A stretch of 64,000 bases of DNA from CBFDBF01 sp050287965 (GCA_050287965.1 JBNKCX010000015.1:1-64000); one strand, 5' to 3'; positions 1 through 8,867 are shown, numbered from the stretch's first letter. Numbers and translations are program-made. Notes: generated by a model from the sequence alone, not told the origin.

Positions 1-620
1 ATTCCCGCTTGCGCCTGCGATGCTCGACGGGTCCGAAGGGGTCGGGGGTGGCACCCCTAAACTCCTTCGACGCGGCCGAGTACCGGAGCCGGACCGGGAT
101 CAGGCCCGAAGGGGCGCCGCATGGACGCGGCGCCTCCAGCGCGGGCGAGGGACCGCCCGTGGCTGGAGCCCCCGGAACGGTGAGGAACGCAGGGTACCCC
201 GCAGGGGCAAGTCGTGGAGTGCCCTTTTCTTTCGCCTATTTCTTTTGGGCAAGCAAAAGAAATAGGCTCGCAGCTAATCAGATAAAGCATCAAAGAGCAC
301 CGGGGCCGACAGGCTGCGAAATTAATTACCGGACTGGAAAGCCCGAAGCAGACAGGTCACGAAACTGATTACCGATAGCTAAACAATGTCGAGTCTGTAG
401 GGTTGGGTCTCACCCCACCAGAAGAAGGTAGAGGGCTAAAGGCTGTGAAATCTGCTGCCGGAACCCGAAAAATACCAGCCCGTGGATCACTAAATCAGCT
501 TTCGGCATCCGGTGGAAACCGGCGGCGAGATAAAAGGTAATATAATCAATAGAATACGAAGTGAATTCGCAAAGTGCCGGAGCGCCGTCCCGGGCGCCGT
601 CCACAGATAGCCGCAACATA
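1..620. other. Gene-free leader region upstream of rpsP
   Basis: No convincing gene is seen. Open frames here are GC-rich, low in complexity and show no recognisable domain or ribosome binding site. The stretch holds a perfect hairpin at 234-267 and an imperfect hairpin around 397-419 (GTAGGG...CCCCACC) that resembles elements near 39.1 kb. It ends at the putative rpsP promoter. Confidence 0.6.
234..267. repeat. Perfect inverted repeat (14-bp arms, 6-nt loop)
   Basis: Arms GCCTATTTCTTTTG and its reverse complement surround a six-base loop. From memory, similar TTTCTTTTGGGCAAGC palindromes recur between genes in many proteobacterial genomes, where they give spurious frames containing FFWASKRN-like strings. 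A dispersed intergenic hairpin is the best reading; it is not followed by a T run on either strand that would make it a typical terminator. Confidence 0.7.
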
Positions 621-648
621 TTCACATTTCGGAAAAATGGTGTAGAAT
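621..648 (+). promoter_or_regulatory. Putative sigma-70 promoter of rpsP operon
   Basis: TTCACA at 621-626 is separated by 16 bases from TAGAAT at 643-648. The -10 is preceded by TG (extended -10). It lies about 70 bases upstream of the rpsP start. This is motif reading only. Confidence 0.55.
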
Positions 649-719
649 GCGCGGTTTACCTGCTGCCGGTTCTTGATGATCGGCGGCGCGTAATCGGAAC
701 AGAATCTTAAGGGTAAGAG

Positions 720-968
720 ATGGTAACTATTCGTCTTGCACGTTCGGGCGCCAAAAAACGGCCTTTCTACCACATTGTAGTGGCAGACAGCCGCAGCCCC
801 CGTGATGGCCGCTATATTGAGCGGGTCGGTTTTTTCAATCCCATCGCCACCGGCGGTGAGGAGCGCCTGCGTATCGATCGCGAGCGTCTGGACCACTGGG
901 TCTCCCAGGGTGCGCAGACCTCGGATCGGGTATCGCAGCTGCTCAAGGAGCACGCCAAAGCCGCTTAA
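720..968 (+). CDS. rpsP: 30S ribosomal protein S16
   Basis: An 82-residue protein of the usual S16 length. It opens with MVTIRLARSGAKKRPFYHIV, the highly conserved S16 start, and contains the RDGRYIERVGFFNP motif. S16 binds 16S rRNA and helps assemble the 30S body. The start follows AAGGGTAAGAG, a plausible ribosome binding site. It is the first gene of the rpsP-rimM-trmD-rplS operon, an order typical of proteobacteria, with a promoter at 621-648. Confidence 0.97.
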   Translation: MVTIRLARSGAKKRPFYHIVVADSRSPRDGRYIERVGFFNPIATGGEERLRIDRERLDHWVSQGAQTSDRVSQLLKEHAKAA

Positions 969-1009
969 GCCGGGTTTGGCGGGGGTCCACGGTTGCGTCC
1001 CGCGTTATT

Positions 1010-1567
1010 ATGAGGGGTGATCGTGGCATTGGGCCGCGGGGAGCCAAGGTCTCCGCAGCGACGAAAAAGGACCCTCGTTGGGTCATACTGGGCCGGGTTT
1101 CCGGCCTGTTTGGTGTCCGGGGTTGGATAAAGGTGTTTTCCCATACCTCACCCCGCACCAATATACTTGAACATCAGACCTGGTACCTGTCGCACGAGGG
1201 TGGCTGGGAGGAGATCCGGCTGCAGGACGGAAGGGCCCACGGAAAAGGGGTTGTCGCCCTGCTGGAGGGGTATGACGACCGGGACCGGGCGGCAGAGTTG
1301 ATAGGGACCGATATCGCTGTCCCGCGGGATCAACTCCCGGAGGCGGGGGAAGGCGAGTTCTATTGGGCCGATCTCGAGGGATTGCGGGTACGCACCCTGG
1401 AGGGAACGGTTCTCGGCAGGGTCGATCACCTGTTCGAGACGGGTTCAAACGACGTGATGGTGGTGAAAGGGGAGCGGGAGCGGCTGATCCCTTTCATCGA
1501 ACAAGTGATATCCGCAGTGGATCTCGACGGTGGTTTTATCACCGTGGACTGGGATCCCGAGTTCTGA
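1010..1567 (+). CDS. rimM: Ribosome maturation factor RimM
   Basis: RimM is a 30S assembly factor that binds ribosomal protein S19. The 185-residue product has the N-terminal RimM beta-barrel (GRVSGLFGVRGWIKV, about residues 27-42) and a C-terminal PRC-barrel (FYWADLEGLRV to the end; GSNDVMVV, LIPFI). It lies 41 bases after rpsP and ends 13 bases before trmD. The first 20 residues are poorly conserved and no clear ribosome binding site precedes the ATG at 1010, so the exact start is uncertain. Confidence 0.93.
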   Translation: MRGDRGIGPRGAKVSAATKKDPRWVILGRVSGLFGVRGWIKVFSHTSPRTNILEHQTWYLSHEGGWEEIRLQDGRAHGKGVVALLEGYDDRDRAAELIGTDIAVPRDQLPEAGEGEFYWADLEGLRVRTLEGTVLGRVDHLFETGSNDVMVVKGERERLIPFIEQVISAVDLDGGFITVDWDPEF

Positions 1568-1580
1568 CGGGATCGGCAAC

Positions 1581-2327
1581 ATGCGCTTTGACGTGGTGAC
1601 GCTCTTCCCGGAGATGGTTCGGGCCATGATCGGCGAGGGGGTCACCGGGCGGGCCATTGAGAATAGGCAGGTGGATCTGCACCTGTGGAATCCGCGGGAC
1701 TACACCCGGGACGTACACCGTACCGTGGATGATCGGCCCTACGGCGGCGGCCCTGGGATGGTGATGAAGATCGATCCCCTGAGGGATGCCATCGAGGACG
1801 CCAGAAGGGCGGCGCCCGCGGGGACGCGGGTGGCCTACCTCAGTCCTCAGGGGCGGAGGTTTGACCAGAACGGTGCCAGGGAACTGGCGGAACGACAGGC
1901 GATCATACTGGTTGCCGGTCGTTATGAAGGAATCGATGAACGGATTGTCGGTCGTCATGTGGATGAGGAGTGGTCCATAGGCGATTACGTGTTGAGCGGT
2001 GGTGAACTGCCGGCACTGGTGATGATGGATGCCGTGATAAGGCTTCTCCCCGGGGTGTTGGGGGACGCCGATTCGGCGGAGCAGGATTCGTATATGGACG
2101 GCCTGCTGGATTGTCCGCACTATACCCGCCCCGAAGTGTATGAGGGTGAGGCGGTACCCGAGGTACTGCGTAGCGGCAACCACGAGGCGATACGCCGCTG
2201 GCGACTGCAGCAGTCGTTGGGGCGCACCTGGTTAAGACGGCCGGACCTGTTGCAGGCCAGGCGATTGACCGAAGAAGAGAAAACGTTACTTGAAGAGTTT
2301 ATTGAGGCGCACGCGAGCGCCGGTTGA
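1581..2327 (+). CDS. trmD: tRNA (guanine37-N1)-methyltransferase TrmD
   Basis: TrmD transfers a methyl group from S-adenosylmethionine to N1 of G37 in tRNAs, preventing frameshifting. The 248-residue protein starts MRFDVVTLFPEM, the family's standard N-terminus, so ATG 1581 is preferred over an in-frame ATG 51 bases upstream. The trefoil-knot SAM site is visible: LSPQGRRFDQ, AGRYEGIDERI, and SIGDYVLSGGELPAL. The invariant Asp of TrmD is in the DSYMDGLLDCPHYTRP segment. Third gene of the rpsP operon. Confidence 0.97.
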   Translation: MRFDVVTLFPEMVRAMIGEGVTGRAIENRQVDLHLWNPRDYTRDVHRTVDDRPYGGGPGMVMKIDPLRDAIEDARRAAPAGTRVAYLSPQGRRFDQNGARELAERQAIILVAGRYEGIDERIVGRHVDEEWSIGDYVLSGGELPALVMMDAVIRLLPGVLGDADSAEQDSYMDGLLDCPHYTRPEVYEGEAVPEVLRSGNHEAIRRWRLQQSLGRTWLRRPDLLQARRLTEEEKTLLEEFIEAHASAG

Positions 2328-2347
2328 GATACAGGAGCATTACGACC

Positions 2348-2692
2348 ATGAGCAAGATCATTGAACAGCTTGAAGCTGAACAGATGAACCGTGAGGTTCC
2401 AGAGTTCGGCCCGGGAGATACCGTGGTCGTGCAGGTAAAGGTGAAAGAGGGTAATCGGGAACGTCTTCAGGCCTATGAAGGTGTAGTGATTGGTAAGCGT
2501 AACCGCGGACTGAACTCTTCCTTTACCGTACGCAAGATCTCTCACGGCGAGGGTGTGGAACGTACCTTCCAGACCTTCAGCCCCCTGGTACACGAGATCA
2601 AGGTGACCCGTCGCGGTGACGTACGCCGCGCCAAGCTTTACTACCTGCGCGGACGTACCGGCAAGGCGGCTCGGATCAAAGAGAAGATCTAG
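2348..2692 (+). CDS. rplS: 50S ribosomal protein L19
   Basis: A 114-residue L19, located at the 30S-50S interface of the ribosome. The start MSKIIEQLEAEQM is preferred over an upstream in-frame ATG at 2324 because it matches family N-termini and is preceded by CAGGAGC. Conserved blocks include GDTVVVQVKVKEG, RLQAYEGVVI, RKISHGEGVERTF and the basic C-terminal tail RGRTGKAARIKEK. It closes the operon and is followed at once by a strong terminator. Confidence 0.97.
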   Translation: MSKIIEQLEAEQMNREVPEFGPGDTVVVQVKVKEGNRERLQAYEGVVIGKRNRGLNSSFTVRKISHGEGVERTFQTFSPLVHEIKVTRRGDVRRAKLYYLRGRTGKAARIKEKI

Positions 2693-2717
2693 AGTCAGCT
2701 TAGCTGTCCTTAAATCG

Positions 2718-2755
2718 AAAGCCGCCCCAAGGTGTATATGGGGCGGCTTTTTTTG
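2718..2755 (+). terminator. Rho-independent terminator after rplS
   Basis: An 11-bp perfect stem, AAAGCCGCCCC with GGGGCGGCTTT, has an 11-base loop and runs into seven T residues. It lies 26 bases after the rplS stop. Confidence 0.93.
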
Positions 2756-3164
2756 TTATGGAAATTAATTTAATCCGGGTAAACCGCCGCCTCCGGCGGG
2801 AGATTTGGAGGGGGATTGCTTTCAGGCGGACGCAGTCCACCCGGCGAAGCCGGAGATCCGATTATGAAATACCATGGGGGACACGGAGGAACACAGAGCG
2901 ATTTAAGACCTAGCGTGGTATTCCTCCGTGCACCCCTGCGTCCTCTGTGGTAAAGAATTTCATAAAATCATCATAAAGCGGAACTCAACTCCCCCGTTAT
3001 TTCACGGTATCTATTTTTATTGAGGGGCAAGGGTCCTCCCCGCGTCCGTTTGCCCTATGCGCTTCTGACAGTGGCCCGGTACAAGCGACAATGTCTGGGA
3101 TCCGTATGGCGGTAACAACTTCTATGTTAGGCTTCCACCGAATAAGGTATGGAACCTGTAATCG
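2756..3164. other. Intergenic region with one inverted-repeat element
   Basis: No gene is seen between the rplS terminator and sbcB. The interval contains a GGCGGACGCAGTCCACCC segment near 2825 and the inverted repeat at 2865-2962. The last 200 bases presumably hold the sbcB promoter, but no clear -35/-10 pair was identified. Confidence 0.6.
2865..2962. repeat. Dispersed inverted-repeat element, copy A
   Basis: The ends TGAAAT and ATTTCA are inverted. Inside them, GGACACGGAGGAACACAGAG faces CTCCGTGCACCCCTGCGTCC..CTCTGTGG. The word set (CACGGAG, CACAGAG) matches copies B to H in this window. The element is intergenic and carries no frame of its own. Confidence 0.7.
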
Positions 3165-4637
3165 ATGGCGTTGACCTTCTATTGGCACGACTATGAAACC
3201 TGGGGTATAGACCCGCGCCGGGACCGTGCCGTTCAGTTCGCCGGGCTTCGCACCGACGAAGCGCTGAACCCGGTGGGTGAGCCACTGGTGCTCTACTGCA
3301 AGCCGGCGGACGATATGCTGCCGCATCCGGAAGCGGCCCTGGTTACCGGTCTGACCCCGCAAAAAGCCCTGGCAGAGGGGGTGTGTGAGGCGGAGTTCAT
3401 GGCCGCCATTCACCGGGAACTGGCGCAGCCCGGTACCTGTGGGGTGGGCTATAACAGCATCCGCTTCGATGACGAGTTCACGCGCTACGGTTTTTACCGC
3501 AATTTCATCGATCCCTACGGCCGGGAGTGGCAGAACGGCAACTCGCGATGGGATCTGATCGATGTGGTCCGTCTTACCCGAGCACTGCGACCGGAGGGTA
3601 TCGAGTGGCCTACCCATGAGGACGGCTCGCCCAGTTTCCGTCTGGAAGAGCTGACAACCGCCAACGGCATCAGCCACGCGGCGGCCCATGACGCCCTGTC
3701 GGACGTCCATGCAACCATCGCCATGGCGCGTCTGATCCGGGAGCGTCAGTCCAGGCTCTATCATTATTTGTTCAATATGCGCAATAAGCACAAGATCGCC
3801 GGCCAGCTCGGCGTGGCTGAAAAGCATCCGCTGTTGCATGTTTCATCCAGGTATCCGGCCAGCCAGGGCTGTATTGCGATGGTGGTGCCGGTTGCCCGCC
3901 ACCCGGTCAACAAAAACGGCATTATTGTCTACGATCTGCGGCATGATCCGCGTCCGTTGCTGGAGCTGGATGCGGAGGAGATACGGGAGCGGCTCTTTAC
4001 CCCCAGGGATGAGCTGACGGACGACGTCGAGCGGATTCCGTTGAAGACCGTGCACATCAACAAGTGTCCGGTGATCGTACCGATGAATACCTTGACCGAG
4101 AGCGCCGCCCGGGAATGGGCCATCGACGTAGCGGCGGGCGAACGCCATCTGGAGATGATTCGCCGCGCCGATAATCTGGAACAGAAAATACAGGCAGTGC
4201 ATGCGCCCCGGGAGTTTGAGCCGCAACAGGTTGCCCCCTCCGGTTTGTCCTGGGGAGGGGAGGGGGATCCTGACCAGGCCCTTTACGGAGGCGGCTTTTT
4301 TTCCGACGAGGATCGTCGGCAGATAGAAAGGGTCAGAAAGGCTGATCCGCAGGCGTTGGCAACGGCGGACTTTAACTTTGAGGACAGCCGGCTACCTGAG
4401 ATGCTGTTTCGTTATCGCGCCCGCAATTGGCCGGACACCCTGTCAGGCGAAGAACGGCAAAAGTGGGACGAATTTCGCCGACGGCGGCTCTCCGATCCGG
4501 AGCTTGGAGGCATTTCCCTGCAGGAGTACCGGGAGAAGGTGGCGAAAAAGATAGTCGATCCGCTCCTTGGCCAACGGGAAAAAGAGATACTTTCGGCGCT
4601 GGCTGATTGGCCTGATCTGATCCTGTCGACGCGCTAA
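3165..4637 (+). CDS. sbcB: Exodeoxyribonuclease I
   Basis: Exonuclease I degrades single-stranded DNA 3'-5' and acts in recombination and mismatch repair. The 490-residue product aligns from memory with the E. coli enzyme (475 residues): FYWHDYETWG carries the first DEDD acidic pair (E. coli HDYETFG), YCKPADDMLPHPEAALVTGLTP, GYNSIRFDDEFTRY, DNA-binding NSRWDLIDVVR, and HDALSDVHATIAMA with the last catalytic Asp and His. The C-terminal SH3-like and helical regions are full length (ending ILSALADWPDLI). Single gene; converges with the small gene downstream. Confidence 0.96.
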   Translation: MALTFYWHDYETWGIDPRRDRAVQFAGLRTDEALNPVGEPLVLYCKPADDMLPHPEAALVTGLTPQKALAEGVCEAEFMAAIHRELAQPGTCGVGYNSIRFDDEFTRYGFYRNFIDPYGREWQNGNSRWDLIDVVRLTRALRPEGIEWPTHEDGSPSFRLEELTTANGISHAAAHDALSDVHATIAMARLIRERQSRLYHYLFNMRNKHKIAGQLGVAEKHPLLHVSSRYPASQGCIAMVVPVARHPVNKNGIIVYDLRHDPRPLLELDAEEIRERLFTPRDELTDDVERIPLKTVHINKCPVIVPMNTLTESAAREWAIDVAAGERHLEMIRRADNLEQKIQAVHAPREFEPQQVAPSGLSWGGEGDPDQALYGGGFFSDEDRRQIERVRKADPQALATADFNFEDSRLPEMLFRYRARNWPDTLSGEERQKWDEFRRRRLSDPELGGISLQEYREKVAKKIVDPLLGQREKEILSALADWPDLILSTR

Positions 4638-4683
4638 CCGGTTTCTCTTCCCTTCTGGAAGGTTCTTCTCCGGGAAGGTCCTG

Positions 4684-4968
4684 TTACTCCTCCGTCCACT
4701 TCTGGAGAGCGGCAATGATGTTCCTTGCCTGGTCCTTGCTCGAGATATTGAATTTGGACTTGGGGATATACTCCCCCCCTCTTTTCTGATAACGGCGGAT
4801 GGAGAACTTGTCCGGGCCATACTCGCCCTTGGAACGATTCCAGTCCTGGTAGCGATAGATAATGGTCGACCAGGCGCCCTTCGAAAGGATTACCTTGTCC
4901 AGCTCTTTGACGACTTCGATACCGTCTTCTGTATAGGTGATTGTCAGTTCTTCAACCGTGGAAGCCAT
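4684..4968 (-). CDS. Small conserved protein, possible PC4/YdbC-like fold
   Basis: The product has 94 residues and no signal peptide or membrane segment. It starts MASTVEELTITYTEDGIEVV after an AGGTAG-type binding site. The middle (LSKGAWSTIIYRYQDW, then FSIRRYQKR) and the helical end (SKDQARNIIAALQKW) look like four beta strands plus a helix, the layout of PC4/YdbC single-strand nucleic-acid-binding proteins. This is an inference from pattern only. I recall close relatives in purple sulfur bacteria, which supports a real gene. Convergent with sbcB, 46 bases away. Confidence 0.75.
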   Translation of the reverse strand: MASTVEELTITYTEDGIEVVKELDKVILSKGAWSTIIYRYQDWNRSKGEYGPDKFSIRRYQKRGGEYIPKSKFNISSKDQARNIIAALQKWTEE

Positions 4969-5112
4969 ATTGTCTACCTTTTACCTGTAGGCCATTCTCT
5001 AACGGGGCTCGATCGTAGTAATGCGACGGCTCAAAAAAAATAAATATTCCGAGTCAAATAGGCCGGAAAAGACTCGTGAAGGCGCAAAAAATAACAGATG
5101 TGCTGATATTCG

Positions 5113-5766
5113 TCACGGGGTTTGTTCTTCTCGTGCGCCGTTTTGTTGCAGGAGCCGGACGATACTGTCGTTGCCCTGGATAATGGCGACCGCAAGCGGC
5201 ATCTCTCCGGATTCCCCCTGCTTGTTGACATCGGCGCCGTAGAGAATGAGGTGTTTGACCAGTACGCGATTCCCTTTTCTGACGGCAAGGATGAGCGGTG
5301 TTTCCCCCTCTTTCGTCAGGTGATTTATGTTGGCGCCGTTTTCCAGCAGAAATTCCAGGACATCCCGGTCCGTCACCTCATTATGAACCGCCTCCAGGAG
5401 TAACTGATCGGGATCGAATGCGGCGCCCATATTGATGAGATGCCGGGCCAGTTGCGTGCGCCCCGCCATTAAAGCGATATGGATGGGAGAGTGGCCGTCA
5501 CGGTCCAGGGCGTTGATATCAGCTCCGTGAGTTAACAGGAGCTTCGCCACCGGCCAACGCCCCTGTTCCGCCGCCACGTGCAGCGGCATGCGGCCATCCA
5601 CGTCGCGTTTGTTGATGTCGCTCCCCCAGTAGACATGGCGCTCGATCTGGTCAAGGTCGCCCCGCTGTACTGCCAGGTAGAGTCCGATAGTGGGTCTATC
5701 CGGCTCGGAACAGGCAAAAAGCGGCAGGGTGATGATCACCAGGTAGATGAGCGTGCGTAGTTTCAT
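5113..5766 (-). CDS. Ankyrin-repeat lipoprotein
   Basis: The product has 217 residues. The start MKLRTLIYLVIITLPLFAC is chosen because it gives a classic lipoprotein signal: basic n-region, hydrophobic core and LFAC lipobox with Cys19. An upstream in-frame ATG at 5802 would bury the signal. After it come about five ankyrin repeats (GRMPLHVAAEQGR, GHSPIHIALMAGR, GETPLILAVRKGN, GEMPLAVAIIQGN, each followed by a GAD/GAN-type turn). Ankyrin repeats mediate protein contacts; this one would sit in the periplasm on a membrane anchor. Partner unknown. Confidence 0.88.
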   Translation of the reverse strand: MKLRTLIYLVIITLPLFACSEPDRPTIGLYLAVQRGDLDQIERHVYWGSDINKRDVDGRMPLHVAAEQGRWPVAKLLLTHGADINALDRDGHSPIHIALMAGRTQLARHLINMGAAFDPDQLLLEAVHNEVTDRDVLEFLLENGANINHLTKEGETPLILAVRKGNRVLVKHLILYGADVNKQGESGEMPLAVAIIQGNDSIVRLLQQNGAREEQTP

Positions 5767-6036
5767 ATGGATGATGTTAAGAGCTGCCGGGGCAAGGCGC
5801 AAGATGGGCTATATCCCAGATTTCCTGGTCGCCGGTATTCGATGTGGGGGTTCGGGATTAACGGCTGTTTCCCGCCCGGCGGCAGGAGGGGGGATGATAC
5901 CGGGTCCCGGGAAGGGAGGTATGCCGGACGGGATGGAGATATTCCCCTGTCCGGGGGGCGATGTTTCCCCCCCGGGAGGCAAATTAAGAAATAAAGAATT
6001 AAAGAGGAGCGCCGATAACTAGGGTGAGCGGCGATC

Positions 6037-7728
6037 TTGACGCCCGACCGCCAGGCGGATGAGGGCTGGAAGTGGTCAGAAAAAGGGGTTCTGAAAAAGC
6101 GTTTCTCTACATTTATGTCCTTTGCAAAAACTATCGTAAAGCGCTGTTATGCGATCGAGGATTCGGTCCGATATAAACGCGTCAAGAGCTTCTGTTTCGA
6201 TCTGTTGGTGAACCCCGGCGCGCCGGTTCGTCCCTATTTCGATATCTTTATGATCGTGCTGGTGCTGACCAGTGTGTTCATGCTCATCTATGAGGTGAAA
6301 ACCGACCTCGGGCTGTTCGGCGATCTGTTCGAGGCGATCGTCGTCGGAATCTTTCTGACCGAGTATCTGTTGCGGCTATGGATTTACAACGACAGCCATA
6401 AAATCATCATCGAGCACTATGAGCGGTCGGAGTTTATCGGCCACCCGTTTCGCCTGGGACCTGCGATCCGTGAGGTGATCAGAAAGAAATGGGACTATAT
6501 GACCACGCCGCTGGCGATTATAGATCTTCTTGCCATTATTCCCAGTTACAGGCCGCTCCGTTTTCTCCGCATCTTTCTTTTGTTCCGGCTGTTCAAACTG
6601 TTCCGCTATGCCCGTAGTATCAACGAATTCGTCAAGGTTCTGTCGGAGAAGAAGTTTGAGCTGTATACCCTTTTTATAATTTTATCCTTCGTTGTGTTTA
6701 TCTCCGCCGCCGCCATCTATTTCTTTGAGGCGCATCAGGAGGGGGGGCAGATACACGACTTCTTCGATGGTATCTATTGGGCGCTGGTCACCATCTCCAC
6801 GGTCGGTTATGGGGATATAACCCCGCAGACCCCCGAAGGCCGGTTTATCACTCTTATTCTTATTATTTGCGGTATCGGTGTTATCTCTTTTACCACTTCT
6901 ATTGTCGTTTCCGCTTTCGGCGAGAAAATGAAGGAGATGCGCGAGCATCGGGTTTTCGCCGAGCTGGAAAAGGGCGGTAAAAACGTGACGATCATCTGCG
7001 GATACGGCCGCATGGGTCAGGTGGTTGCGGAGCACCTGAAGCGGGATCGTGATCATTTCGTGATTGTTGATCCCGATCAACGGAATATAGAACGCGCCAA
7101 GCAGGCGGGCTATCTGGCGATTCAGGGTAATGCCGCCAACACCGAGTTGTTGGAGAACGTGGGTATCGACAGCCGGGCGGAACGTATCCTCTGCCTGACC
7201 GATGATGATGTGGTGAATGTGTTTATCGCTCTGACGGCACGGCATCTGAATCCGGATATCGAAATCATTTCTCGTGCGAACCGGGAGGAGACCGTAAATA
7301 AACTAATCCAGGTTGGCGCAAATCATACGGTTATGCCCTATAAGACGCTCGGATTGATGGCGAGTGAATATATCGGGCAGCCGGTGGCGTTTGAAGCGAT
7401 TCATGGGATGCTTCATGGGGAGGACCAAATATCCCTGGAGACGGTTATGGTTTCATCTGAATCGGATCTCGAGGATATCCCGGTCGGACATATCGATTTC
7501 ATGCGCTACAAGCTGATCCTGTTTGGAGTCATATCCCATAGCGACCGTAAGGTCGAAGACTCAACAGCGGTTTACGCCATGGGGTCACGCATGTTCTTTT
7601 TTAATCCGCGTGCGGATTTTCTTCTGCATGCCAACGATATCATCATGGTGTTCGGTCATGAATTGAGTATCGTTCATTTCAAGGACTGCCTGGAGCGGGG
7701 TACGCTGCAGTTGAGGGTGCAGGAATGA
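6037..7728 (+). CDS. Six-TM potassium channel with C-terminal RCK (TrkA) domain
   Basis: The 563-residue inner-membrane protein has S1-S2 around residues 70-115 and an S4-like segment RFLRIFLLFRLFKLFRYAR with regularly spaced Arg/Lys. S5, a pore loop with the potassium filter TVGYGD at residues 255-260, and S6 follow. The cytoplasmic TrkA-N domain contains the nucleotide motif GYGRMG with VDPD at the end of strand 2, then a TrkA-C-like region. The layout is that of voltage-gated-like K channels with an RCK gate. The frame opens at TTG 6037; ATG 6115 (MSFAKTIVK) is an alternative. Its stop overlaps the next gene's ATG by four bases. Confidence 0.92.
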   Translation: MTPDRQADEGWKWSEKGVLKKRFSTFMSFAKTIVKRCYAIEDSVRYKRVKSFCFDLLVNPGAPVRPYFDIFMIVLVLTSVFMLIYEVKTDLGLFGDLFEAIVVGIFLTEYLLRLWIYNDSHKIIIEHYERSEFIGHPFRLGPAIREVIRKKWDYMTTPLAIIDLLAIIPSYRPLRFLRIFLLFRLFKLFRYARSINEFVKVLSEKKFELYTLFIILSFVVFISAAAIYFFEAHQEGGQIHDFFDGIYWALVTISTVGYGDITPQTPEGRFITLILIICGIGVISFTTSIVVSAFGEKMKEMREHRVFAELEKGGKNVTIICGYGRMGQVVAEHLKRDRDHFVIVDPDQRNIERAKQAGYLAIQGNAANTELLENVGIDSRAERILCLTDDDVVNVFIALTARHLNPDIEIISRANREETVNKLIQVGANHTVMPYKTLGLMASEYIGQPVAFEAIHGMLHGEDQISLETVMVSSESDLEDIPVGHIDFMRYKLILFGVISHSDRKVEDSTAVYAMGSRMFFFNPRADFLLHANDIIMVFGHELSIVHFKDCLERGTLQLRVQE

Positions 7729-8438
7729 AAGACCCGAAAATTCTTATATTCGGCAGCGGGATGCTCGGGATCGAAGTGGCGGTTCAGCTTCAGGAGCGTT
7801 CCTGGGATCCGCTGTTGGTGGATAGTGACGAGGATAGTCTGGAAAGAGCGCAGGCCAGGGGTATCAGGACCGCTAATATCGACTATACCGACGACGATAA
7901 ATTGCGAAGCGTCGGTATCGGTGAGGATGTCGATATCGTCTTCTGTATGTTTGAGGCGGACGCCAAAAACGTATTTCTTACTATCTCCGCCCGGGCGCTG
8001 GATCCCAATATACAGACGGTCTCCCTGACCCAGTCGTTGGATTCGACCCAGAAGCTTCGCGCAGCCGGGGCGAGCAAGGTTATCGATCCTTATGAAATCA
8101 GCGGACGCAAGATTATCGATCTCATTAAACGCCCGCTCATTGCCGATGCCATGGAGAACATCGTCTATGGGGAGAAGCATCTGAACATGGCCGAGGTGGA
8201 GATATCGGCGGGTTGTGTTTACGATGGCATGTGTCTTAAGGAAGTGGGCATTTTGCGCCGCTACGATGTGATCATTCTCGGTGTGGTGGACAAAGAGCTG
8301 AGTGATGAGTTTATCTTTGCCACCACGGGCATGGATCATAAGCTGGATAGCGGAGACGTGCTGGTAGTGGTGGGTCCGGCCGAAGAGGTAAGAAAATTCC
8401 GGTCGGATATCGCTGCCGGGGAATCCGCCGAAAAATAA
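7725..8438 (+). CDS. TrkA-N/TrkA-C (RCK) regulatory protein
   Basis: A soluble 237-residue protein with a Rossmann nucleotide-binding domain (ILIFGSGMLGIEVA; VDSDED at strand 2) and a C-terminal TrkA-C-like domain (about residues 150-237, GDVLVVVGP). It begins inside the stop of the channel gene (ATGA), so the two are translationally coupled. RCK domains form octameric gating rings that bind NAD(H) or other nucleotides. The separate RCK protein may join the channel's own RCK domain in a mixed ring; that is inference. No membrane segment is present, so it is not itself a channel. Confidence 0.9.
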   Translation: MKDPKILIFGSGMLGIEVAVQLQERSWDPLLVDSDEDSLERAQARGIRTANIDYTDDDKLRSVGIGEDVDIVFCMFEADAKNVFLTISARALDPNIQTVSLTQSLDSTQKLRAAGASKVIDPYEISGRKIIDLIKRPLIADAMENIVYGEKHLNMAEVEISAGCVYDGMCLKEVGILRRYDVIILGVVDKELSDEFIFATTGMDHKLDSGDVLVVVGPAEEVRKFRSDIAAGESAEK

Positions 8439-8466
8439 AAAGCCCCGACACTGAAGCGTCGAGGCG
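8431..8466 (-). terminator. Rho-independent terminator of the 8514-8867 gene
   Basis: Read on the minus strand, GCCTCGAC pairs with GTCGGGGC (one non-Watson-Crick pair) and is followed by TTTTTATTTTT. The T run overlaps the end of the convergent plus-strand RCK gene. Confidence 0.7.
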
Positions 8467-8513
8467 AATGGGGGGTGATTCCTGTACTCTTAACCAGGGC
8501 CTGTTGACAGACC

Positions 8514-8867
8514 CTAGGGGGCCACTTCCAGAAGTGCCGTCTGATCTCCGGAGATGGAACCTGCCTGGGCGCGCAAGGCTCCGGCGGCATCGGCAGTCAG
8601 CTTCTGAGCTATTTCCGCAGCGACCTCTTTGGCTTGTTCCGGGCTGGAGATCACGCTGGTATCGGATACCCGGGCTTCAGCCTGATTAAAGAGCTGGTTG
8701 GCCCGTCCGACGTCCACCGTTTCAGCAGCTTGAGGTGCGGTATTCTCGGATTCGGGCGTGCTGGAGCCGCTTCCATTAGTTACGGATTCGGTGTCCCGTT
8801 TGCCGGATGGAGGCGTTTTCCCCTCGTTTGTTGACAGAATTTTGTCGTTTGAGACGGGTGATACCAC
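8514..8867 (-). CDS. Hypothetical small Ala-rich protein
   Basis: The frame extends upstream to 9017, but the GTG at 8867 is chosen because GGGAGG lies six bases before it. The 117-residue product has a low-complexity Ser/Thr/Pro/Glu N-terminal half and an Ala-rich helical C-terminal half (PEQAKEVAAEIAQKL) ending LLEVAP. No signal peptide or membrane segment. I recall similar Ala/Gln-rich small proteins in gammaproteobacteria but cannot assign a function. It has its own terminator on the minus strand. Confidence 0.6.
   Translation of the reverse strand: MVSPVSNDKILSTNEGKTPPSGKRDTESVTNGSGSSTPESENTAPQAAETVDVGRANQLFNQAEARVSDTSVISSPEQAKEVAAEIAQKLTADAAGALRAQAGSISGDQTALLEVAP

Noticed and set aside
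9..368. Long open frames upstream of rpsP
   Set aside because: They are rich in Gly/Arg/Pro, lack a ribosome binding site and cross a dispersed hairpin that gives FFWASKRN-like strings known as false genes.
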